A DNA stretch of 64,000 nt, from assembly GCF_021155765.1 (NCBI RefSeq), contig NC_060113.1, forward strand, positions 2,656,501 to 2,720,500. The letters run 5' to 3'. The notes beneath the pieces were generated by a model. It made no database searches and had not been told where the DNA came from. It saw only the letters and a program-made list of their open reading frames with translations. A program made the translations under genes and the position numbers. Positions within the stretch are counted from its first letter, which is position 1, and each line of letters starts with the position of its first letter. Source of the DNA: Diprion similis. Taxonomy: Eukaryota; Arthropoda; Insecta; Hymenoptera; Diprionidae. Of this stretch, positions 38,039-52,163 are shown piece after piece.

Positions 38039-39779
38039 TGTACAATAACTCGACTCGATAACAACTGCGGTCTAGTTTATTCCGCATTTACCGTCATTCG
38101 CGCCTAATCATTGTTCCACAATATAGTAGAAAAGGGGGGAGGGTAATAGAAAGAAAAAAAGTAGGAAAAGGACAAATTAAGAGAAGCTTTTTTACAATTC
38201 AAATGTTGACCTGTCGGCGTGAAATAAAATTATACCAATCAAAATGAAAAATAGATAAAATAAAAATGCAATAAAAAATTAATTTTGATTTTTATCATTG
38301 AAAATTTATTCTATCGTCATATATTTTTAAATTCTTAACACGCTATCGGTATATCAGGTTACCATCTTTTAATCATGGGTAGATTTATACGCAGTTTATA
38401 CAGCGAAAAGTACAATGATTGACCAAATTGTTGCTACTATTACCTGCTGTTACACTGTTATAACCGCTGTAATTAGACGGGTCACCTTGGTTTTCCAGAA
38501 ACGTATTAACGTATCCGCCATTAGAGCCACGAGTTTTGTTGCATCACGATGGAGTCAACGTCTGCAGAATCAGAAACTGCTGCAAAGAGTTGCACTCGAT
38601 GATGCATGTGCGCTAGAATGTCTTTGCGCTAGAAAATAATATCTAGCTTCGACTATTGTCTTATTGCAAAGGCAGCGAGTGCATTGTTGTTTACAAGTGA
38701 CGATGCAGTTCTTCGACGTTGCAACTGCAACGGATATTATATGCATTGCATAGGTGCAACTATATTATTATTCTGTGAAACGATTTTTCTTCCTTTTCGT
38801 TTTTTTCTTCTTGTTTTATCTACCTTCCGTGAAACTTGCACACGTAGACGGAATGCAGGCGATTCTTGCAGCTATTTATCACTACGGAGTTGATAAATGA
38901 CGAATGACAATGTGGAACGACGTGTGAATGTGGCGCGGAGATATTTTAATAATGATTGCGTCACGAGTAAACCAGTTTTGGTATTGTATGTACAGGTATG
39001 TATGGGCCTAAAGTTTACGGGTTATTTGACAGCATTCTTACCGATCGGGTAATCGGGCCACTTTTAATCCGGTCAAATTCCTTAGGATTCGTATGATAGA
39101 CGTAATAATTCTGACAATTTCGATCGAACAAGTAGCTTGTGACGATTACGTATTACCGCAGGATGAGAAGTCAAACGATGCTACGAGACGTGTAAGTCAG
39201 ATTATCCTGTTATTCGTGTTTCCTGAATTAGTTTTCATAGTATTTGAAGAAAACAATAATCAGCTGAATTATTTTCATCGAATCGATTGGTCGATTGCGT
39301 TATGAATAATTTGATGCATATTTAATCAGCTGGCTAATGAATTTGACATTGGAGAGATCGATCGGGATTCAAACCATCGAGCTAGATGAACAATAAATTG
39401 ATGTAGTATACTATAGTCAAATCGTTAAAAAATTTGGTAATCGTTGAGCTGTTATTGTTCTCATCGTCGAATCCGCGCAACGTTTTAACCTTTATAGAAA
39501 TAAGCATGGACACGAACAAGGCACGAGGCAGTTGGAACGGAGAGTGAGATCGAGAAGTTGAAGCTTGGGAGGCTGAGGAGAACAGGTTCTGGACCGGACC
39601 TGGAGGAATAGGTTGATTCTGACGTTTTCATTCCAATGCATTACTCGCTCTTGTGAGAACGTTCTCGAGCTGCAGGAGACAACTGGTCGGTACCTCGGGT
39701 AATTAATGATACCATTGAAATTATTACACGCGTCATTTTACACTCTCATCTCGTACTTTGCTGGCATGAGAAGACGAGG

Positions 39780-40030
39780 GTTAGGGTTGAAAATCCGAAT
39801 TTGAAAAGGTCCGAAAGCGCCTAATTCAGAATTATTTAGTGGGGGAACTTGAAGTAAAGGAATCAAACTTTGAAGGAACAACGAAAGTTTGAATGGTCGG
39901 AAACCAAACCAGAGCGAAGATTCGAGATTTCGAAAAATAAAGTTTTGATTTAAGTTTCGCCAGTAAAAAATTCGGAATACAGCGTTTTCGGGAATTTCCT
40001 CAATTCGGGATTTCTACTCCGCCCCAAGAC
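39780..40030. mobile_element. Inverted-repeat element, family shared with 5.5 kb
   Basis: The left arm GAAAATCCGAATTTGAAAAG, followed by CCGAAAGCGCCTAATTC, is mirrored in the right half by TCGCCAGTAAAAAATTCGGAA, GCGTTTTCGGGAATTTCC and TCAATTCGGGATTTC. The arms are imperfect. No coding frame lies inside. The same motifs occur at 5700-5780, defining a dispersed short-repeat family. Confidence 0.5.
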
Positions 40031-42427
40031 GAGGCGAAACATTTATTTCCAACCTTCGTTACGTCGTTTCGTCACAAAACACCGTCGCTAATCAATTTCC
40101 GAAAAGCTTCCGATATTGAAACGAGGATAATTTATGGGTTGAGCAAACGGGCACGAGGACTTTGCCGCTGCTTATCAATATTTTCAGGAAACCCTTTATT
40201 CGCATGTTCGTCGCGGTAACGATAACCCATAGAACTCTGGTTAACACCATGTTCAGCGGGATAGTATAGTTTGCTGCTTGAAGTAAAGGCAAAGCCGAGA
40301 ACGTTTCATGCGCTCTTCTCTTCGCGTATCGAGCGGGCTTTAATAATTCCTAACTCTTGGCTCGACGCTTGTTCGTTCATGAAAGAGGAGGATGACGACC
40401 AGCCTCAGGCTCTGATGAAAATTTCAGGATACTTCACTCGTGAACAACCTTGCTTACTATGGGACTATATCCTGAGCCTGCGTATAGGTACAGGAATCCA
40501 TTCGCCGGTAGCTAGATTCTTCATTTCGTGTAACACAAGCTTGCACCATACATGTATATCCATGACGCTTTATTTACACATTTCGTAATACGCAAATACA
40601 TATATCGTATACATCTCATTCCTGTAACCACCAACTGCCGAATGTTTTTTCAAGTGTTAACGCGAAGAAACTTTGATAACGATTCTTGTTACTTTTTATC
40701 TCGTTTATCGCGATATTCGATACCTAGCTTATGACGAATTTCATTCATGGACTTAAAACTGGAAAATATATATTTTTTTTTTTCAACATTACTTCGTTGA
40801 AACGAAAAAGAGCAGATTTAATCACCGATTTTCTGATTCACTGAAGCATGAAGACTACACGTCGACCTTTTATCTATGTTGAACGCTTTTGTAACACTTG
40901 CAGTTGCTCGTTTTCACTTTGAGGAATGAGCGACAGTGACGTTATACTTATATTTGACAGTGCCGCATACGGCAGAAGGAGAAATGACAATGAATGTTAG
41001 TCCAAGTAGGTATCATAAGAACTCTGATGGATGATCCTTTCCTCGTATCACTTGCGGTGTATAGCAGGTGTCAGGCATGCCAGGATGTTACCTACCGTCT
41101 CGTACTTATGCCTGCATCACCCACACTCGACAGGCTGGTGTCAGATGCTTATCTCAGTCTCCTCCTCCTCCTCCTCCTCCTCCTTCACCCGCAAACAACG
41201 CTGTGCCAGCCTCCTGACGAATGTCACATTCCTTCTAACACCCCCTAATGCTACTTTTATATTCCAGGCTTATTCTAATGCCATCATAATATTCTTTCGA
41301 CCGAGTGTGTCAGGGAAATGAATGATGCATTATAGATGTCGTCTTATTATATTGATGCGAAAAAAGAAATGTTCAAATCACGCCTTCCTACGATCATTTT
41401 TAAGCTGTTGTCTCCGTTATACTTTGAGACCAAAGAACGTAGAATGATTTTACTATTATTATAAGTCACTCTCTTCCACGTGTGAATTCGTCAATTTTCA
41501 AAGTCAAAGATACAGTTAAACTGCATAATCTCAAGATAATATCTTGACAATCCTTTTCAGTCCAGTCTAATAATGTCGTGGCGAAGTTGTTGCGGTTGGG
41601 TTTTGTGTGTTCGAGTTGGAATGCCTCGAGGATACATCGAGTGCACAACAATTTGTCGTTCAGAAACGTTCGGGTCACAGAGCTTAATTAGACTGTCGTG
41701 AAACCAGCTGTGCCAACGTTAGGCATGCGTACATATATTACAGTATGCTCTACGCTATACCTACTGTACAACGATACCTTTTCCTTAGGTACGTGGCACA
41801 CATAGACATACGACTCTGGTGTAACATATAACTTACTTACGGTTAGTTTCCAGCGACTTGTTTCTAATTAGACAGATTGCCGTTGCACAGGTACGGTTTC
41901 CACCTTTGATCTACAGATGAGATTATACTTTCTTCTCATTGTTTATTATACACTGAACGACTTGAATATTTTATGAAAATTTGCAAACTTTAATTTTGTG
42001 TGAAAAATTGTCAATTCATTTCCATACACGCGGTATTGTGGCTTTGATTTTTCGAAAGTATATACAGTCGAGTCAGGATTTGGAACGATAAATAACGTCG
42101 TGGTGTTAAACACCTAAGAAGACGCATAGATGAACGGGAAAATAGGCACGAAGACAGGCAGACGGATAGAAAGAAAAGCGGCCATCCGTGTACCATAGGA
42201 GTGACAGTTTTACGGTATATGACTTCATTTCCGTCGCGGTTACCTATCTCGTAGAGGGAAGAAAAAAAGAGATCAGCCCTCTACTTCCGGTATAGCAAAA
42301 GAAATAAACTGACAGGAAACAACGAGGTTAAAAAGAAGAAAGAGGTGAAAACAAGAATAGGAAGCACGAAAATTAAATGTAGAAATAAAAAGAAAGAAAG
42401 AAAAAAAAAAAAAAAAAAAACATTTAC

Positions 42428-42481
42428 AAGCGAATAAACATTCCGAAAAACTTCCTTCCGCCTCCGCCTAGGCGCTGCCAT
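42428..42481 (-). CDS. Possible first coding exon on the minus strand
   Basis: On the - strand, CCAAGATGGCAGCG gives a near-ideal start context at 42481, opening 18 codons (MAAPRRRRKEVFRNVYSL) to a donor CTT|GTAAATG in phase 0. The upstream side (42482-42800) is comparatively GC-rich, as expected of a promoter. However, AAGATGGC is also a YY1-type promoter motif, and I find no second exon, so this could be regulatory sequence only. Confidence 0.22.
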
Positions 42482-43842
42482 CTTGGCCTCGGCGTTGGCT
42501 TCGATCCCGTCTGCGAATCTTCAATACATATAACAGTCTCCGCCTAACTGTAACCTGACAACGACGTCGACGACGACGCCAAATGCAGCAGGCAGGGTCT
42601 TATCTCTGTTCTTCGCCTTCTCTATGCCCCCCTCCCTCCCCCCTTCCTCTCTCCTTGGAACTCTTCGTCGCTCCCGCATCAAAGGGCCACGTGGAACGAG
42701 TGCACTCCAGGTGGGAGAAGTCAAGACACCGCGAGCAGACGAGTTGGCGTCCCAATGAAGCTCGACTCCCTCTGCGTCCAAGTCATCCTCGACGTTGGTG
42801 CTCGTTTAATGTTCTCCAAGTGATCCCCGTTCGTAGCGTTGCAGTTGAGGGGTTACGTATACCTGATAAGATGGTTAAGACTAGGATTTTCTTATAGAAT
42901 TTTTTTCGTGTATATAACTGAATTTTATTCTATAATCATTTATGTATCTTTTAAAGTATGATATTTCGTTTACATTGCGTGAAAATTTTGTTGATAAGTT
43001 TTAAATGGTTATGAAGTTACAGTCGTTTTTCTGGGACGTGTTTTTGTTTATTGCGTTTACGGTACCAGACGTGCCTACGACATTTTTTATCTGAAAATTT
43101 CTTTTTTGAATAGATCGATGGATAAAGCTAGTACTTATTGAACCGGAAGTTAAAAAATTCAATTTTTTTCTGAACCATATGACGGATTTTTCTGAGACGT
43201 TGAAGCTTTCGTTAATTTTTTTTTTGCTTCATTGCTAACTCATTCTTATTCTTCCTTTTCTTGATGTTCTTGTCGCTGGATTCAAACGATCGGGTACAAA
43301 ACGCTGTAACTTCGACATTACTGCAAATTTCTTTATGAAATTTCTAGGGTAGACACACAGAGGAACCTTACCTACACAGTCATATGTTACTTCTCAATTT
43401 CCTTGTCGATTTTTTGAAAAAACGATAAAACCAGGGGAAGAAAATCATTGGACGCGTATACAGAGTCAATCTTGAAACTGCGAACACCTCAAACTTGGGT
43501 TCGTTCTGAAAGAGCGGTTAGTGAATCCTGCGGAACGTGAAGGATCTTCGGTTGGGTAGCTGCAGCGTTACCTGTTGGCAGTTCAGGATGCAACAGACCG
43601 GGTTAAACCTCAGGTTTAACAGTCCGAAGGGCTTAGATTTCCGCGTTGTAGTTTACGATCAGCTGCCGAGGTGCAAGAGGAACTCTTTTTTCCCAATTCC
43701 AAATGCACCTGAGTACCTACAAGCCCTGCTCACCGTGTCTGACGGATGAACTTTAGTACGAGGCCATTTATTCCGTCACTGGCAGACGACGTATGGCGTC
43801 ACATGGGGAGTGAATAAATCCGTAACGGTATTCATATGCATA

Positions 43843-44457
43843 CTGTACATTAGGGTGGCGCAAAAAAACGGAATATTTTTTTTTTTTTTTTGAGTCTCGT
43901 GTGACGAAATGTTAGTTTTTGATGTTTTAAGAGCCCACTACAAAGGACAGCTCAAAAATTTTAAGAGGTCGCTCCAAATTTTAAAAAATGTCAAAAATCG
44001 TCAAATAATTTAATTAAAAAAAATGATATTTTCAGTATTTTGTTTGATTTTTAATTCATGTCGTGGTGTATTGTTATCGATTCTTTCTTACTAAATTGAA
44101 GAAAAAGAATTTATGAAATTTTGATATAAATGTTAAAAGGTCGCTCGAAAAGATCTAAAGAAATGCACAAAAAAATTGAAAAAAAAATTATGAGCGACCT
44201 TTCAAAATTCAAATTTTGAACTGAAACTTTCGGGAAACTTATTTTTTTTTTGTCTATAAAATTATACCGTGACGAAAAAAAAAAATCGATATTTGACGAT
44301 TTCTGACGTTTCAAAAGATGTGGAGTGACCTCTTAAAAAATTTTATTTGAACAATCCTTTGGAGTGGGCTCTTAAAACATCAAAAACTAACATTTTGTCA
44401 CACGAGACTCAAAAAAAAAAAAAAAAGTCGGTTTTTTCGCGCCACCCTACTGTACAT
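43843..44457. mobile_element. hAT-type MITE, copy 3, with intact 8-bp target duplication
   Basis: The element proper is 43851-44449 (599 bp), from TAGGGTGGCGCAAAAAAACG to its inverse CGCGCCACCCTA. It is flanked by identical octamers CTGTACAT at 43843-43850 and 44450-44457. An 8-bp duplication and TAGGG termini are the hallmarks of the hAT superfamily. The inverted repeats extend about 170 bp, and the middle carries the AAGGTCGCTC/GAGCGACCTT palindrome. It is inverted relative to copies 1 and 2 and codes no transposase. The perfect duplication shows it is the youngest copy here. Confidence 0.9.
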
Positions 44458-47400
44458 GATACTTATGTATGTATGTACATACGTCATATGTATGAAGTTC
44501 CCGAGCCGGGTTACAATGTAGTCGGCATCATAGGTTACCGTATGCCCGGGATACACCCCGTCGCGTTCGAGTTTGTCAAACACACGTTTAAAATATCCGA
44601 CTGACGCCTCGTAATGCCGCATGCCGTGTGTTTTGAACGGTAAAATAACGGGTATCACACCCGAAAGTCATGTATACGCAAGTTGGCTAGCATACATTAC
44701 GTACCCAGGTGTTGCCTGTAATGTATCGTACCTTATGCGTGTCTTGTAGACTCTACACGGCATTAACACGCTGCAGTAGCGCTGGGTTTGTTCGACGACG
44801 TGTCACTCCTTGTCGTGATTCGTTTTTCAATTCAACTGTACACTCACGAATTTAGTTTCAATTGAGATTCGACGGAGTCTCAGTCGCTTCGTGTTGTAAT
44901 CGTGTTAGTAGGTCACGTTTGCGATAAACGCGACATTATGACCCTTTATAGTTCGTGTCTGTAGGTTCAGCTCAAGTTACAAGGTCGAATGTGCCGTAAG
45001 TGCTTTCTGAGCTGATATTGATGGTCTGACTTCCGGTTGTGTTACAGTCAGTTCATTGTTCGGGCGGTGGGATGAGAGTCGAAATGTCATTTTTTAGATA
45101 AGTTTTGAAATTTGAACATTCTCGAGGACCCTTTTTCAAAGACTGACTCACGTGTGGCTTGTGGAGATGAAGTAAGAAGCGAAAAACAAGTAGATCTCTT
45201 TTTTCTTTCTCTTTTTTGATCGAACCTTTATTGCCTCGTGAAAAACTCTGGTAAGGGGAAAAAGCTCCAGGTATTTGTCCCAGGTTCTTCCCTCGGGATG
45301 TTTTGACATGCTTCTCATAACGATGTCTGATTCCGGTCCCCCTCGATTCGAGCCACAGTCACGTTTCCCGGAATCTTGGCGTTATCGAGCTTCTGTATGT
45401 ACACAACGAGAGTTGTTGGATGGTGATACAAGGCAGAGATTTGTCCTCGTAAAGGCACTTCAAGTCTGGGTGTAGGTAGCAGGATAAGATTCGAATCTCA
45501 GTCTTATCTTTAGAGAGTAGCGTGATAATTTATCTACAATCAGGCGAGTGAATGCGCGTGATCGATGATTATATTTTTCGCCAAATTCCTCTCTGAAAGG
45601 ATTAACCTCCACCCATGCGAAAAGACACGAATTCGTGCCACTGCGTCTTCGAATTGCAGTCACCGGAAGTGACGCTCCTACTCGTGGGACACACCTTACT
45701 CGTTTTGGACTCATTTTAATAACTTCTCTCTGTCGCGATCTCCGTCTTCGTCTGATACTCCTCTTTCTCTTCCTCTTCCTCTTCCTCTTCCTCTTCCGAC
45801 GACCGCGAACCCTCGAGAAGACGAGCCAAGCTCACATTTCTTTTTTAAACCGCCTATTTTGTTTTCTCAAGTACCTCGCCCACGTTGCATGGACACCTAC
45901 ACGCGCGCATGTGTGCACTTATAATGTGTCTAACTCATTCCACATCCACGCTCGTCACTCATCGTATCGACAGTGCAGGTTACACGTTACGGTGCACATC
46001 GTGGTGTTACGCTTTTGTAAATTATATGTCTCTTGAGACGAACATACATCTCGACCACCACTCATCGCCTCGTCGTTACAATTGTGTGAAAGAGAAATGA
46101 TTTGAAATGGAAAAATGTTTTGTCAGAGTCTCTTATCGATTTGAACCTGCCTCGAGTATCAGTCCCATTTTCATTTGAAGAGGATACGTTTTTAGAGTTA
46201 GACTATACATACATACATAAAATCCTCACTGATATACGTTACATATTATCCATGAATTTACACAGTATATATGTAAGAAAGATGTGATCAGATTTGAAAT
46301 TACCATTGAACCTTGAGATAATTTTATCATCTTCATCACTCTTCCTCTACGGTTCCCTCAATTGTTGAACCAACAAAAAATTGCGAAAGGTCGGAGCTTA
46401 GTCTTGACTGGTATCGTGGTGGTGTAGCAGGTACCTTGAATCGTGACCATCTAAACTTAAACTCTGATCTTCGTGCGCCAGTCAATCTATTTCCGTCGAT
46501 ATTACCAATCCACGCCAAACAATCCTCAATCAAACTTCCTGGTACCGCATGGCAGGCATACGCATACGCAAACGCATAGCTCACAACTTGCAACAACATC
46601 ACGACTGGCTTCATTCGCGTTAGTCCGATACACCCATGCCTACCTATTTTTGTTGTTGCTCGAGGTGCAGTGCTAACACAACACCATGGCAGCCTACCAC
46701 GCGACGAGAAGATCAATAAATTACTCGAAGCACCAGATGGCCGGGTAACCAGCTCGACCTGACCTAGGACGAGCAGCTATTCCTCCCTGTAGGATCCACC
46801 GAGTGAACATTTTCTCCTGACCTCGACCTTATGCCCAGAGTCTATCCGCCCTCGGCTCTCCTTCTAGTCATGCATCGAGGATGCACGCCACTGAATCGGC
46901 TTTAATTGCCGACTTCTTCGTGCTGCTCGATGTGAACTCTTCCTCGATTCTCTTCGAGGCTGTTCAAACCACGAAACTAAACCCATGTTTCATCTCTTCA
47001 CCGTGTCTTATGGTGGTCCCAAAAACACGAGCAGCAACGGTTGACGTTACTCTCAACCAATTATTGCATCGCGTTACATACGAAGACGCGTGATATGCAG
47101 TTGCTTGGCCGAGTTTCAACGACGACTTGGCTCCATGGTGCAGTATCGATTTACCTTGTAGCAGTGTCATGCGCGTATCAACTCTGTCGCAGTGTGCTGG
47201 CTGAAGCTTCTGGTTCTCCGACTAGGGATGATGACGGTGGTGGTGGTGGAGACAGGGTGGATTATTTCATTGGAACAATTAGCCGGCGCTTGCTCTGAAT
47301 AGATTACACCAACAAAACAATGATTTGCTTTTTTTAACCGCCTTGCTCTCTCACCATACGTGGTTCAGAGCTGTACCTTCACATTGGTGGAAACTATAAG

Positions 47401-50400
47401 GCGCATACGGCAAGTCGGGTTTGCGGACCCCTGGATATTTATATCCCGAGCAGGCGTTTCCTCGTAGACCCGGAATAGATCAACTTTAACAAACCGCCGC
47501 GCCGGCTGCCATGCCGGTGAAGAAGAACCTTTGCCTCCCCCCCCCCCCCCTCCTCCTCCTCCTCATCTTCTTGTCTCCCTTCATTTCTTCACCCTCGGTT
47601 CCCGCCAGACGGAACACCGCCGCGACATTGTTAATTCACGATTTGTTTTCACACGGACCTTTAGAGTGCTGGTACACACCTGTCACGAAATACTTGGAAT
47701 ATTGAATTGTTCGTTAGAATACGGGAAGCAATACCGGAAGGTACAGTTTGGATAGAGGGCTCTTTGAAAATCTTCTTCTTCTTCTTCTTCCTCTTATTCT
47801 TCGAATAACATTTGGAAAATACATACCTACTTTAGAAGTTCGACAAACTTTGGGCTTGTCTTTTAATAATAAATAATGTTTTGTTGTTTCTTGTGGCAAT
47901 AATTTTTTTGGCATTGGTACTTGTTTTGTTTTTATTCCGAGAGATTTCACTGCACTCGGACAATGATATATGTATTGTGAGACATATTTACAGAAAACAA
48001 CTGATGATAAATCGGATCCGATTGTAAAAATGGACAAAAAAATTACACATATATTCGCACTTTGATGCACACCGTCGGTCTGAATAATTGAAAGAATCTC
48101 ATATTCGTAGGGCTTTCGACGAATAAGGTCGTGTCGCAGGTGCATGAGGTGTAGCGTTTGTAAATAGCCAACAATGCCTTCTTCTTGCATTTCTGCTTAA
48201 TAGGATGGCCTATGTCTCGTTGATAATGAAGCACGTGCTTTGTAAATTATTATTCCATTCATTCGTCTATAGGTTTTACCGAGGAAACAATGAATCACTT
48301 CTAAATTACTTCCTAGTTTCTACAGTTCAGTGTACTTATCTATAATGTTACACACAGATTTTGCATTTACTTACCTGTATCCATATATACCTCGTGCCTT
48401 TGTACTATCGGGTCGTTAAACTGCGTTGATTATATTGTTAACCGCGGAGTTGTTTACCCCTGGATAATAATAATAATCAACCATTGATAATCTGAGTCAC
48501 GATACCGAGAGATTTCTCCGTTGTAAGCGAGCGTATTTTTCTTTTCTTCGTTTATGTGGAGGTTTACTACGTTATTGACCGAGAAGAAGATCGCTCGTGA
48601 CTCGACCATATGTCACGTGAAGAATTAGTAGCCTGAACGAATTAGAAAACTCTGTCTTCATCTTTCTCACCATGCTGAGCTATTCATGGTACCTACAGTT
48701 TAGAGTTAATATCACAGACTGCAGAGATGTACGAAAAAAAGAGAAATAGATGAATACATAGAGAGAGAAAGAGAGAGAGAGAGAGAGGAACCGTCTGTTA
48801 CGGTTGTAAAAATAAACTGGTATCAAATGCCTAGTGAATCTCGCTCACAGAACATTCTAGTACATACCTTCCACTGCATATATATCTCCAACTAATAACG
48901 GAGGTACAGCATGTAGGGGCATGAAGGATCGGAGGGTAGACGGGGACTTGAGCTCACAATCAGTGCGTGTGATCGTGTAAGGTGCATCCATGTGTGGCCC
49001 CAGACTCGGGAAAAGTCCTTTGAGAGTGCGGTCTATGTGGTAAATTGGTGCTAGTGCGAGACCAAGATCTCAGGATGGTCTTCTTGGTGTGCGGGCAACA
49101 GCTGTGTGCTGGAGTTCAAGAGTTGTTTGTTTTAAGTGAAAAGAGCGCGTAATATTTCCCGGCATTTGCTCTGCGGTCTGCACTGTGCAGCAGCCTTTGC
49201 CTTTGAGACCGCGGATATATACGCAAGTCCCATTGTTGTTCGCCATGCCCTCCCGCATTGACGTTGAGATCTTGGCTTACGCGACCCCAAAAACCATCTC
49301 AAAGGATTCGGTGCCATGGACCAAAATATCGCCAACCGTACCCTCGAGCTCATATTCGGTGACTTGACCTTTAATCTTTCCTCTCTCTCATTATCTCCTT
49401 CCTTTTGCCCTTACCAGCGAATTATTATTAAAAGAAAAAATAACACGAGACATCGTTGTTTTTTTCAGTTACTTCAAAGGTTTCAACGTTAACGTGTATT
49501 TCATTTCATACACTTGAAGGCAGTGTATCACAGGGATTTGCTTACTACTAGTAATAGCAGTAGTAGTAGTGGTGGTGGTAGTCAGGCAGATGGAGAAGTG
49601 TTCAGTCAGTTCGGAGCCTTAAGGGAACAGCGACATTTCTTCCTCCGTATGCTTTGCATACTTAACCATGTTCCACCTTGGATCTATACGTGTTGGTACT
49701 CGAACCTCCGACCATGCGGCATGTTATTCGAGGACTAACAGGCGCCACTGCTGCCGGTTATTAAGGCATTTCAATTCCAAAAACCCCTGGATATACCTGT
49801 AGGTAGGTGCTCGACCGTCGCCCTGTTCTTCAAGTGCAGTCGTGACCTCCACGGATCTTTTGCTGTCTGCCCTGATCACGGGGGAGGGAAAAAATAATGA
49901 GACGAGACTCGCCTCCGTGACGCGATGCTCGGAGTCCTTCTTCATTCGATTCGGAGTCCAAATTGTACCGCCCTGATCGTGGACCACCCGGAGAATGTAA
50001 GGAGATCTCTCTGCGATAGAGTTCGGCTGGCTTCTCATCCTCTGCATCTTTCTGCTTCGTGTGTCCGTCCCGAGAGAAGAGAATACATTTGTGTCTATTA
50101 GTGGGCCGATCGAAGTCCTGGCCTAATTAGACCCTTTGTTTTTCGGGTTGCTCGCTCTCTGCTTACAGCGAAATATGCTCAGACTGTGATGTAGATGTTG
50201 ACGCTGACTTACGGGGGTAGCAATATGAAGATAAACTTGTGTTCATGAATTTTTACAAGCAATTTGGGGTTTACGAAATTTTTTTTTTCTTGCAACTCTC
50301 TCTCTCTCTCTCTCTCTCTCTGTTACTTTCTCAAGTAGAAACCTAACTCCGATCCTGTTCAGCGTCGCTGCTTTTCCGTGATTTCCGGAACATCTAAAAC

Positions 50401-52115
50401 GCACGTGTCACGCGTCTGGATAGATAATTACTTTGTCGTTTTTGAAATGGAATAAATCAATATTCTGCACAATGACCAATCAAGGATGCAGGTAAAATGC
50501 AACGTGACTTGACAGTCGTGTGTCATTTCATGTTGTGTACAGTGAAGGTGCAATTACGCAAGATTTATTGTTCTCCACGAATATTCTTATCGGCTAGTCA
50601 CCGTGCGGTCACATACTCTTGTCTTTCAGGGTCAGTAGGGTAGCTGTGTTTCGGCGGAGGGTCATAGGAGGGTCTGTGAATGATCGATGATCAGTACGAT
50701 ACACTTGTTACAGCATCCGCATGGTCATTCATTTTGATGTATTTTCATCCCCTCTAACCGGTCGTTTATACAACGTCGAAGAGAAATAGAATAAAAAAAA
50801 AAAAAAAAAAAAATATCGAACGTACAAAAAGAATAAAGCGAATGTAAAAGAATGAGAGATGGAACTGGCACGACGAATGATGATGTAGCACAGCAATCCA
50901 CCGCCATGACTGTAAGAGTGTCCACCATGAGCGGAGCTCGCGTGTTTTTTATTTATTTTATTTTTTTTTTTCAACAAACTTCCCGGATAATTATATGATC
51001 ATTATACCCACACACCGTGAACGGTGATTAATTTTACTTCCTGTGATATGAAATAAAAAAAATAAAAAATGTGGTAATAAAATTGAAAGGAAGAAAGAAA
51101 AGTAATAAAAATTAACAACATCGTGCACGGCTCTCGTCCATCCATCCGGATGTGTAAACCGAAAGTAATTACTGCCCTTCGTACTGCCTCGCGTCGGTGT
51201 ATTTCTGTAGACACCTACACCCTATACTTGTACCTTCAACAATTATACCAACTTGCCGTGATTACGATATTGATCGTATATATTTATACTCAACGTGTAA
51301 CCGCACAATTTATTTATAAATGTTACGTGATGATGGTGTTGTATTATAGATATATTATATGTGCGTACTTGAAGGTTGCCGCTGGATCATACTATGGTGC
51401 AGGTCGATGATCAAGGATCAGTATAATTATTTGTGAAAAAGTATAAAGTCTGCGAATCGACCATACCAGATCAAACTATAGCTAAAGTATAGTACATACG
51501 TCAAAAAATGCCATAAGCTCTTTTTTTTAGACATATTTTGAAAATCGAGAGGTACCCCTTAAGGGCGAAAACAAAAATTCACAAAACGTCGATGTTTTTT
51601 TCAAAATGTACCTAAAATGCATCTACATTCAATACCAAGTACGCGGCATGTGGGTAATATCGATACAAGGGTTTCACTTAATGTACAGTGCAGTTGTGGA
51701 CGTACCCTATAGGTATACAATATATTGTATATATATACATATATTGTACGACTTGCGGTGCTTTGCTTGTCCCATAAGTCGTAGCTACATGACGTATGGT
51801 TGCCTAATACATTTTTCTAACATCGTCGGTAACCATCCGCGACCCCGACGGTCCAGTAGGACCCGATCCTATGTATGTATGTATACCTTTATAACATACA
51901 TACACACACACACACATATAGGACAGGTACACAAAGTTACGGCATTGTTAAGCGAGCAATATCTGATGGTCGTTCCAGCATCACGATGAATGTAGGAGGT
52001 GAGGCTGGGATGAGGCCAGTAGGACGTATGTACAAATCAAAATGAATGAAGAAAAAGAACAAAGGAGATAAAAAAGGACCGAGGCAAGAGTAAATGAATG
52101 AAGAAAAATAAAACT

Positions 52116-52163
<48 letters not shown>

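Larger units (their letters stand above)
32258..43842. other. Long non-coding stretch with many simple repeats
   Basis: No confident gene. Notable are a G16 run at 33101, (AGC)7 near 33866-33887, a degenerate ACCCATTTCA minisatellite at 33925-33975, TTGTC repeats at 34351-34370, a CTGTTG hexamer tract at 34616-34661, (AT)n at 35329-35357 and 37108-37170, A- and T-runs at 34700-34722 and 35704-35728, (CT)n at 36219-36246 and 37711-37740, and (CTC)n at 41158-41183. The segment 39780-40030 is an inverted-repeat element, and 42428-42481 may be a first exon. Confidence 0.4.

Noticed and set aside
47714..48190. 158-codon minus-strand frame
   Set aside because: Contains an arginine run from TTC repeats and no domain; no start context or neighbouring exons.
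48950..49370. GC-richer block open in several frames on both strands
   Set aside because: The most protein-like minus frame has an internal stop and no family I recognise; possibly a decayed copy, but not supportable as a gene.
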